Positions 55,978 through 64,000 of a stretch of DNA of 64,000 bases are shown here, one piece after another (within the stretch, counting starts at the first letter, position 1; each line of letters starts with the position of its first letter). The stretch covers positions 16,030,852 to 16,094,851 of the forward strand of contig OZ025268.1 in NCBI GenBank assembly GCA_964019165.1. Reading direction: 5' to 3'. Below the pieces are notes generated by a model. It worked only from the letters and a program-made list of their open reading frames with translations, ran no database searches and was not told the origin of the DNA. The position numbers and the translations under genes were made by a program. The stretch is from Mastigias papua (lineage: Eukaryota > Cnidaria > Scyphozoa > Rhizostomeae > Mastigiidae).

Positions 55978-58897
55978 CTGGAATACACCACTTTCACGGA
56001 CCGCGCACTAGAGGACTGGGCCGAGATTTGGGGTGAAAGAAATTTTTGGTTGTATACAAATACTTATGAATACGGCTTGTTGATTGTCAATATCGTTGGA
56101 TATTTCACGTGTCTCTCATCGTTTTCATTTGTTATCTGCTATTATTTGTTGATATGTGATCTGGCTACCTTGGGAAGAGTGTTTTCTCAAAACTTTTACG
56201 AGTAATTTAGGCTCACAGCTCACAGAAGTAGTATCTTACACTGTAGTGGCCTAAGCCTACCCAGTCGTATCGTAATGGTCAATGGAAACTGTGTTGTAGT
56301 TGGTTGCCGAAATAGCAACTACAGATTGAAATAGTGGAAGAAGAAGGACTTTAGTGAGTATAAAGATCTTTCTCAGAAATAGCCCTTGTCCAAGACCTTC
56401 CACGCTGCATCACTCCGATAATAAACTTCTCAACTCATAAACGGGAAAGTCTGGATTTGTAAAATGAGAAGGGTATCTGGAAAGAATACACCTTGGACCC
56501 CAGGTGAGAGTGATATAGTTTGTTCAGAGCATTTTGTTGATGGACCACTAACTGTTGAAAACTCAGATCCAACTTGGAATTTAAGATACATAGCTGGAGT
56601 GAAAAAGCAAAGAAAAGTTTTGGTATGTCAACCTGAGCTTCCAGCAACTGAGACTGTAGAAGAACTGAATTCAAGTATCTCCATGGATGTTATCTTGCTG
56701 AGGAGTCATCCTGTGTAAACTGTCCAAATATGGGAGCACAAAGTGCTGCTTTGCAGAGTGAAATTGAAATACTTAGAGCGGAACATTTTAAGCCAAGTTG
56801 ATAAAGTATCACATACACTTTTAAAAGAAAAATCTGCAAGAAACCCATTTTAATGGGTGCATAGAAAACCTGATGCTAAAATGCAATTTTACACTGGCTT
56901 GCAAGCTGTGACTATATTTAACTTAATATTTAATATATATAGCCTAGCCTGCCAACAATAATATATTGGAGAGGAAAGCAAACTCAGTCACCATCAAAAA
57001 GTAAGTTCTCTAGGAGACAACATAGAGTGACCCATAGAGATCAGTTTCTAATGGTTCTTATGTGGATTAGACTTGGCATTTTCAATGAGGATTTAGCAGA
57101 TAGATTTTGTTTTTCCTCTTGTGTATGCTCAAAGACATTTACCACATGGATCAAAATGTTGGCAAGCTTAAATGGGAATGCTCTCATTTTCTGGCTTCCA
57201 AGGGGCCTAATTCAATCAAATTTACCTTCTGCACCCAAAAAGTTTAGCCCAAAAACAAGATGCATAATAGACTGCATTGAGATTTTGTATTGAAAGATAA
57301 AGGTTTTTAAAGAATGAACTTGGTCAGATTATAAGAATCACAACACAGGTAGATTTCTGATTGTAATGTCCCCAAATGGCTACATCATAGTCTTATTTTG
57401 ATTTTATAATTATTACTCTATGAATATGTCGCCAGGGCTAGAGTAGAGTCTCAAATGCTGGCAGCAGAATGTGAAAAGACAAAAGGTGTTGCTAATTTCA
57501 GAATTCATGTTGAACTTGCCATTAATAGAATAAAAGAATTCAAGATAGTTAAAAATGCATTACCATTAGTAGAAGGCATTATGAAGCTGTGTAGCAATAT
57601 GCAATAGTCAAGTACCATTAATTAAAAGTTGAGAAAGAACTAACTAAAAGAAGTTATACTATTCACAAATTAGATGTTAAGTGCAAAAGATGAAACAGGC
57701 TTTATACTTATTAAAGCTCAGGAAGCCAAGTGATAAATAGTTTAACATATTATGGAATAGTATATGATAGTGAAGTATAGTATAATATAGCATAGTACAG
57801 TATAATATTGCATAGTGTAGTATAGCTTAGTATAGTATGCTTTAGAAATGTTATATGATTAAAATGGTTATATACATTTACATACACTTCTTTGCTGAGT
57901 GTCTGATTTCCAAATTTATGAAAATACTGAAGGAACATAATGGACTAATGTAAAATTCTTCTGAATTCCTTTCCAACTATAGCCAGTGCTCTCTATCAAA
58001 TTCCAACTTGTCAAGAAAATAGCTATGGTCATTACTGGCAAGTTCATTAGGATGAAAACTAGGACTTAAACCTGCCCATGTACAGTGTAACTGGCCAGTA
58101 TCTAACCCTACCCTGATCCAATTTGCACGGCTCTGGAATCATATGGCTGCCATCCACATACAGTTTTTTCACAATGTCTAGCAATATCTGCTTGGACTTC
58201 CTCAGCTGTTGTATTCTTCCTTCTTTCCACTAATTTTCAATCCCCGAAGATATAAGAAGTCCTTCAATTCATCAACTTTCTTTGTAGATATCGTTGCCAA
58301 ATCCATGTTGCTCGATTAGGCCTATTACCCAACGCAGCTTATCTATTTCTGTGAGCTGTGAGCCTAAAGTACTCGTAAAAGTTTTGAGAAAACACTCTTC
58401 CCAAGGCAGCCAGATCACATATTAGCAAATAATAGCAGATAACAAATGAAAAGGACGAGAGACACGCGAAATATCCTACGATAGTCACAATCAACAAGCC
58501 GTATTCATAGGTATTTTGTCTACAAGAAAAAATTTCTTTCACCCCAAATCTCGGCCCAGTCCTCTAGTGCGCGGTCGGTGAAAGTGGTGTATACTGGAGG
58601 ATCTTCATGTACGTATGTGAAAGGGTGATAATAGTTTGTGTGACAAAAAGTGATTGCTGGAAGAACCATTCGGTCTCTATACTTAGAAGAGGAATCGATG
58701 AATGTGTGATATTCAAAATATGTAATTAAGCTTTTTACAACAGTAACCCCAAGAGCAGCTGCTGCCGAAAGACATAGTACCAACCAAATCATGCGAGTAT
58801 ACTTGTTTCCTGCAGATGTGACCTTGGATATGCCATGTATGGTAAGCGAATTTAGTTCTTCCTCTGTTTTGCTTCTCTTTGCTTTCTTTGCCATCAT
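54907..58897 (-). CDS. DEG/ENaC/ASIC-type sodium channel (gene span, exon link unresolved)
   Basis: Members are trimeric amiloride-sensitive sodium channels of the plasma membrane, gated by protons, peptides or force. Two coding parts are seen: the N-terminus and TM1 (58897 down to about 58594 or 58523), and the extracellular domain with TM2 (55977 to 54907). The splice between them was not settled: the candidate donors CCA|GTATAC (58593) and GGG|GTGAAA differ in phase, and a THAP transposon relic framed by 250-bp inverted arms lies between. Either an intron spans it or the gene is broken by it. The subfamily and ligand cannot be told from sequence. Confidence 0.8.
55984..56231 (+). repeat. 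Inverted arm 1 of the element in the DEG/ENaC gene
   Basis: TACACCACTTTCACGGACCG to TCACAGAAGTAG. It is the reverse complement, with about 90% or more identity by eye, of 58343-58591. This copy keeps an open frame (RALEDWAEIWGERNFWLYTN, then a hydrophobic GLLIVNIVGYFTCLSSFSFV and CDLATLGRVFSQNFYE) to a TAA. Confidence 0.9.
56275..57606 (+). pseudogene. THAP-domain DDE_Tnp_4 transposase relic
   Basis: From ATG: NGNCVVVGCRNSNY (first zinc pair of a THAP finger), damaged by stops, then NTPWTPGESDIVCSEHFVDG (the CxxH half). Further on: DQFLMVLMWIRLGIFNEDLA then DRFCFSSCVCSKTF (HTH_Tnp_4-like), SPKTRCIIDCIEI (first DDE Asp block), and a last RIHVELAINRIKEFKIVKNA. This order is typical of THAP-containing ISL2EU-like transposons. 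Many stops and a missing middle show that it is dead. Confidence 0.75.
57607..58342. other. Non-coding between the transposase relic and arm 2
   Basis: It includes a low-complexity TAGTATAGTATAATATAG stretch at about 57765-57842. No gene seen. Confidence 0.5.
58343..58591 (-). repeat. Inverted arm 2 of the element in the DEG/ENaC gene
   Basis: The partner of 55984-56231. It differs by an extra A (ACAAAATAC against ACAAATAC) and by a change producing TAG in place of TAT, so its frame breaks after GERNFFL. Just outside the two arms, CTGG occurs at 55978-55981 and 58594-58597, a possible 4-base target duplication. Confidence 0.88.
58523..58897 (-). CDS. DEG/ENaC channel, N-terminal exon (HG motif, TM1)
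   Basis: ATG ATG opens MMAKKAKRSKTEEELNSLTI, then HGISKV (the conserved HG gating motif), TM1 (MIWLVLCLSAAAALGVTVV) and RMVLPAITFCHTNYYHP, the usual FPAVTICN block. The last part (VYTTFTDRALEDWAEIWG) lies inside an inverted arm duplicated at 55984-56231. The frame stops at a TAG at 58520; the other arm lacks this stop. The true exon end may be CCA|GTATAC or a later donor. Confidence 0.8.
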
Positions 58898-59636
58898 TGC
58901 TTAATGGACAATGTGAATTTTTTTGTGGTTGTATTTCACTTACATGTTCTGTGAAATTAGGTCCTTTATGTGTTTCGTGCTTGTCCACCAATTGATATTC
59001 TGAGAATATTCTACCTCTCTAATAGCACCTTTGTTTGCAGCAATTTTCCTAAGAAAGGAAGGCAAATAGTATTCTGGATTATAGATGAAATGTGAAAACG
59101 TAAAACAACATTGTGCAGCAGGAGTCCTTTACTTTATAGCTTTTCCATGCTTATACTTGTATTTTCCCTTGGCTTAATTACTAACAAAAAGTTTTGTTTG
59201 CATTATTACTGCACTGCTCCAAATCTATGTTATCATTCCCCTTCTGTCCAGTAAGCAAATGAAACAATTTCTTAGCTTCTTTGTATTGGAGAGAGCTGTC
59301 AATATTAAAGAGGTAGAAATAAACACTGTGCAAATAGAAGTAGATATTTCTAGACTTTGCAATCAGAATTGGAACTTTGTACCTATAGCAATAGTTCTTA
59401 ACCTAGGATTGATCGAGCACCTAGGCAGAGAATTCCATGACCTTGGAGGCTGCGAGTCACCCTTAAGCTTAACGCACACAGCATATTTTTGTAGCTGCCA
59501 ATGAAGATTTTTGCTGCTGGCGACCAAAACCAGTTGTAAGGGAACAGCATGCACTAAAGATTTTTATCGCTTGCTGAGGATCGTTGATATCAAACGTTTT
59601 TGATATTTGTCTTCTTCGCTGACGACAAAAGACTAA
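58898..59636. other. Upstream region of the DEG/ENaC gene
   Basis: This presumably contains the 5' UTR and promoter of the minus-strand channel gene, but no core promoter element was recognised. At 59.49-59.58 kb, GCCAATGAAGATTTTTGCTG then CTGGCGACC resembles a repeat that recurs as GTCTCTGGCGACAAAAC near 60 kb. Confidence 0.4.
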
Positions 59637-59837
59637 GGCAGCCATCTCATAAGAAAACTCAGACCGATCTGAGTTTCAGATCGGGTTGAAATTCGGCAGT
59701 TTTGCTTCCCAAGTCATCTGAGTTTCATTTAGCCAGAGTCATGTGAGCACTCCAAGGGCTTAGACCGCAGACCTATCTGAGTTTCAAGTCGATTCCAAAC
59801 TCTTACCGGTTTTGAGTTTGCTCATGTGAGGGCTGCC
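59637..59837. repeat. 201-bp MITE with TAA target duplication
   Basis: The ends GGCAGCCATCTCATAAGAAA and, in reverse complement, GGCAGCCCTCACATGAGCAA form about 25-bp terminal inverted repeats. TAA flanks both sides (59634-59636 and 59838-59840). The interior repeats CTGAGTTTCA. A 3-base TAA duplication with GG..CC ends is the pattern of PIF/Harbinger-type MITEs. Confidence 0.85.
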
Positions 59838-60129
59838 TAAGATCTTGTTTTGTGCGTGGACTAAGGACAAGATCAGTATGCTTCAACCAGTCAAAGTCAC
59901 ATCTCGGAACACGTGCTCCAGTTCACACTATCTGCCAAAAGAAACGGAGGACACAACTGCAGAAGCTTGTGACAAAATCTTCCTATATACAGCTAACATG
60001 TATTGTCTCTGGCGACAAAACATCTTTGTTGCCAGCAACAAACGAGTTCTGTTGTGTACTCTGGGGAGCATGTATTTTCGCTGGCAATAAGCCTGGCTGG
60101 TAACATCAGTATGTTACTGTAGGCTCTGC

Positions 60130-60335
60130 AAGACTTATATCCCTAAAGTGGGGTTCCTGACGGGATAGACATTTTTATCACTTAATCTTTTTGTATATAT
60201 ACACACATTGTAAATTTCATTTTTGTAACATTTTATTTTAGATATTTGTAATTTAGAGTAGGCCTTAATTAGCTGCAATGTAGCTATTTTTTTAACTTAG
60301 CCTACTGAAAATAAATAAAATAAATAAATGATGAT
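60130..60335 (+). mobile_element. LINE-like 3' end with AAATAAAT tail
   Basis: AGTGGGGTTCCTGACGGGAT, then AT-rich 3'-UTR-like sequence ending AAATAAATAAAATAAATAAATG. No coding sequence left. Confidence 0.35.
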
Positions 60336-62640
60336 CAACTCTTTGTTGCCAGCGGCTTTAGGAGCTAGATAAGAAATCCTGCATGTTAAATAGTTTCAAA
60401 TATACTGTCAATGCAAATGTGTAGAATCTAAGTCTAAAACTTAAACCGTAGATATTTAATCTGAAAAATAATGAAAACAAGGGAAAGTTGAGCAGACACA
60501 AGGAAAAGCTGACTGGGTTCTTTTATAAAAAAGTGCAATGTTGAAAAATTTCCTTCACAATATTTTAGCGTTTATTTCCTAAACACAATTGTACGTTCTT
60601 TATTTCTGAACCAACTCCACTAATGAACGCGCTCGTCACTCGCTGGCACTTGCTGCTGGGACAGTTAGTAAACGTAGGCCCCGAATTATCTATCCCTTGC
60701 CAATAGACCTCTAAAATTTGCCAGTACTTCCACAAAATGGAACGCAAAAATAACGCTGTCTTTTGGTCAACAAGTGTAAAAAGTTGGCCCTTATTTCGCT
60801 GGCCCTTTTTACACCGGCCGTTTTAATCCAGGAACATCCAGGAAAATTTACGCCATTAAGGGGTCGGCGCAAAAAAGGCCAATAACATAATGAGATAAGA
60901 ATATTGGTCGGGAAGTACAGCTTAATTATGAACTTTTATATCAGAGCAACGACGAAGAACATTTTAAGGACCTGAAAACTATAATTCTATTGTTTTTCAA
61001 CTAGGTGATATATACCCCTGATTTGTAACTGTCATTAGCTGAGGGTGGGACAAGCTCGTCTCGAAACGCATATCATTGGATTTTTCATGGGGATGCGTCA
61101 TGTCAGTTCAATCGGTTATGTTAGCTAAAACATGGTTTTGTCAATAAAATAGTCTGCAAAATTGTTGTTCTTCTTACTTTGGTCCTTACAATGTTCTTCA
61201 TCGATACTCTGATATTATAGTGAGATAACTGTAAGAACACTCTCTCTTGGTGTGAGTGATTTCTCTCAGGTAGTAAGTTTTCTTGTATGACATAGTTCTG
61301 CAGTACAATCTCGAAAATATAACCTCCTTTTTAAATAGAAGATCACTTCACATATCCTTGAAGTCCTCACCTTAAATGATCCTTGAAGATGAGTCACCTT
61401 GTGCTCTGATGCTGTCAATGGACAATCATAAATTTTTCAAACTGCTCAGTCCTCAGCCTCTCTTATCTTGAGCATACCATTAGCTTTGCAAATGAAGAAG
61501 GGATCGATTTATTATTTCTTATATCAACCATCCATTCTTTGATAATCTGTGTGATCTGGCAAGCAGGTGCTTTCTTAAAGTAAACTGTTCTCATTGGTTC
61601 GTTCTCTTCACCATATGGTCCTTCTCATTGGTCTGTAGAAGAATTAGCTTCAATAGAAAACAGAGTCTCGGTAAATTGTTCCATTAAATCACACCCCTGT
61701 TACTTCAACAACGTAAATGTTCTCATTTGATTAACCACCTAAAACGCAAAATGCTTTCTTTGCAGTTTTGCTTGTTCAAAAGGAGCAGATGTTATTTCGA
61801 TGATGTCCTTCCGTGAAAGCGATTTCTCAGATCATGGTGTCATTTGTTGCTATGATAACATGGTAGTTCAATAATAAAACTAATTAAATTCCGTTCCATT
61901 CTGATTGCAGTTAATCAATCATCTCGCCATTTATTGCACGTAATCAAGATTGATTAATATATAAATATTTGCAGTTCACTTTCACTTAGTTTTTAGCCTC
62001 GTTTTCTCCCAAACCATCCGAAATGGATTGCTATATCACAACAGAAAGCAGCAAAAACTGCAACGGCTACAGATTTCCGCTTGATTCTTTTGTTTGTTTA
62101 TCTTATTTTAATTCGAAATTTACACAACTCTAGTTTCTACTTACAGAATAACAGAAACTAATCTAATTCGAATATAAAATACAAAAGAAATGGAAATTAA
62201 TGGATATCTGAAGCAATAAATTCTAAAACTAAATACATTTCAGACACCCCCATACCCCCATTCCCCCATCCCCCATTGATTTGGTTACGTATATAGACTT
62301 GCATTCTTTGCATGAATATACTTCCCACTGATACTTATTTCACTCAGTGATATTTCACATTCGTTTTCAGTGATATAAGCCGGTAGAGGATTCGAGATGT
62401 TGGAATGTGGTCTAAATTTGGAATAAAAAATAGTAATAAAAAACGATGATAATAATGCCACATTCATAGTGATATGCAGCTACAGGGCTCATAGGCAGTT
62501 AATAAAGAGAAATGATACAATTCATAGGTGCTTAAAAAATATAACTTTAATTCTGCAGGCCAATAGCTAATGAATCACTGTGACTGAAACACGGCAATTT
62601 ACTGCCTTCATCTTCTTGGAATTGGCTCTACCTACAGAAA
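60336..62640. other. Intergenic, nothing recognised
   Basis: Both strands were read without finding coding frames or clear repeats. A CACCCCCATACCCCCATTCC-type run lies near 62250. Confidence 0.4.
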
Positions 62641-62813
62641 CTGACACACTATCTCAAAGGGTGTACTACAGGGTTCAATTCTTGAACTTCTTTTGTTTAA
62701 TATTCTTATGAATGATCTCCTATTGTTCATAGGGGAAATCGCAAATATGAAATTTTGCTGATGACAGTGCACTGAATTGTTCTGGAAAAACCCTAGGGAT
62801 CTAGAAGTCAACA
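62640..62813 (+). mobile_element. Short LINE reverse-transcriptase scrap
   Basis: In plus frames: VLQGSILELLLFNILMNDLL then a shifted ADDSALN, corresponding to GVPQGSILGPLLFNIFINDL and YADD of LINE RTs. Shifts and stops are present. Confidence 0.6.
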
Positions 62814-63104
62814 CAGAGTCCAGAAAAAGTCACGGCTCCGCAGCTCTGAGCCGGAGGAAGATTTTGCCGTCTATGTCGTATTTGAAGAAGGTTTAATTTG
62901 TATCAGCAATCCAGTTTCAGCAAAGTTTTCAGTTAATGCGACATGGACTGTGAAAGGCATAGCCATTCTACAGTTAAAGTTTTTGAGACATGAACAACGC
63001 AGAGTTCAAGGACGTTCGTTAGTTTTGATTGTCTTAAAAGAGGAAGGTTTATGATTAAGATTTCACAACCGGAGGAAGATTTGGCTGTTTTCCTGACTCT
63101 CAGT
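62814..63104 (+). repeat. Dispersed 290-bp repeat family C, copy 2
   Basis: The partner of 29291-29581. The frame reads SSEPEEDFAVYVVFEEG then ICISNPVSAKFSVNATWT. It joins directly to an RT scrap on its left, which the first copy does not. Confidence 0.75.
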
Positions 63105-64000
63105 CAACATATTCTTGATCGCTTCGACTTCCATCCTGTGTCATAAACCCCGAAAAGTTCATGAGATGTTCCTTGAGCTAACAAAAGGTGTGAATATTCG
63201 TAACGAAATTAACAGAATTTTTTAAAGGAAAATTTAAAACTGCACATTTTTCTCTTGGCTACTATATTGAGGAACAGCCCTTGATTCATATAAGTATAAA
63301 CAACGTGCATTTGACGAACAAGCATTGAAAGTCGGCATGTTTTGTTACCATACTGGCTGGAAATGACAATCCATAGTCAGCACTCCACTTTAAATAAAAT
63401 CTCTCTTAATGTATGTACAATGTAATCTGCACAGATCTCTCTCTCTCTCTCTCTCTAGAACTGTACACAGAGATTTGTAACTGCACATTTTGTGTAGAGA
63501 TGCACGTTAAAGAAAGCCCTGGAATTGATGATCTGGCTGTTATAGTTCCAACAAGCAGCTTGAAACCTCCTGGGACTTCTATTGACTTTAAGCTGTAGTT
63601 TGGGAATCATGAGCAAATCTCTAAGTGGAAAAAGCAAGCACACGAGTAACTGCATTTTCTAGTGTGGTAAGTCAACTTGGTTTCAAAGCAGTAAGGTTAA
63701 TGTGTAATATATTCATTAAACTATTGTCGTTGATTTGGACGCTTTGAGACAAAACGCAATCAGTAAAGTAAACAATATTCACAAGAGAGTCCTACATGTA
63801 CTCTTCAACATTATAAAGCTCCATTCGAAGAGCTAATGCAAAGAAACAATAAGTAGACAATCCATATAGGGTGGGGTGGGGTAATTTGGGTAGGTGGGCT
63901 AATTTGGGTCACTATTGAAGAACCTCAAAGAACTTGCTACTGTTCTAAACGTGCTAACTTAGTTTCCTTCAGAGGAGCATTCTTTAGAACACCTTACCTG
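63105..64000. other. Intergenic to window end
   Basis: It contains a short (CT)n run at 63436-63458 and G-rich GGGTGGGGTGGGGTAATTTG near 63869. No gene recognised. Confidence 0.4.

Overview
The window looks like nuclear DNA of an invertebrate animal. It is AT-rich, its genes are split into short exons by long repeat-filled introns with GT..AG borders, and it carries LINE, Penelope-like, DDE-transposon, tRNA-SINE, foldback/MITE and micro/minisatellite repeats. There are no bacterial-style operons. The repeat mix would fit a marine invertebrate such as a cnidarian, but the phylum cannot be fixed from this sequence alone.

Three host genes were reconstructed by reading exon borders by eye. (1) Plus strand, 9301-22253: ferroportin (SLC40A1), the cellular iron exporter, five coding exons that join in frame to 608 codons plus stop. 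(2) Plus strand, 24416-53550: a 16-exon coiled-coil gene whose spliced product (503 aa) matches the vertebrate protein of unknown function C10orf67 along most of its length. All 16 exon phases fit. (3) Minus strand, 58897 down to 54907: a DEG/ENaC/ASIC-type sodium channel, with an N-terminal exon (HG motif and TM1) and a large C-terminal exon (extracellular domain, GAS filter and TM2). Genes 2 and 3 converge tail to tail about 1.4 kb apart, with a tRNA-derived SINE between them.

Layout: 1-5.3 kb, AT-rich DNA with no supported gene; 6.2-7.0 kb, a CATA microsatellite and a LINE nuclease remnant; 8.5-8.8 kb, a MITE; 9.3-22.3 kb, ferroportin, with introns holding LINE, Penelope, foldback and tandem repeats; 23.2-24.0 kb, a LINE RT remnant; 24.4-53.6 kb, the C10orf67-like gene, with a nearly intact LINE in intron 5, a LINE relic in intron 6, a minus-strand DDE transposase relic in intron 10 and a 19-bp minisatellite in intron 13; 54.2-54.5 kb, SINE; 54.9-58.9 kb, the DEG/ENaC gene, interrupted by a THAP/DDE transposon relic between two 250-bp inverted arms; 59-64 kb, MITE, LINE scraps and a second copy of a 290-bp dispersed repeat.

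The three host genes do not form an obvious pathway. The most interesting items are the vertebrate-like C10orf67 homologue, the ferroportin lacking the cysteine used by hepcidin, and the arm-flanked element splitting the channel gene. All splice models are by-eye predictions without transcripts. Residue comparisons with human proteins rest on remembered sequences, not on a search.
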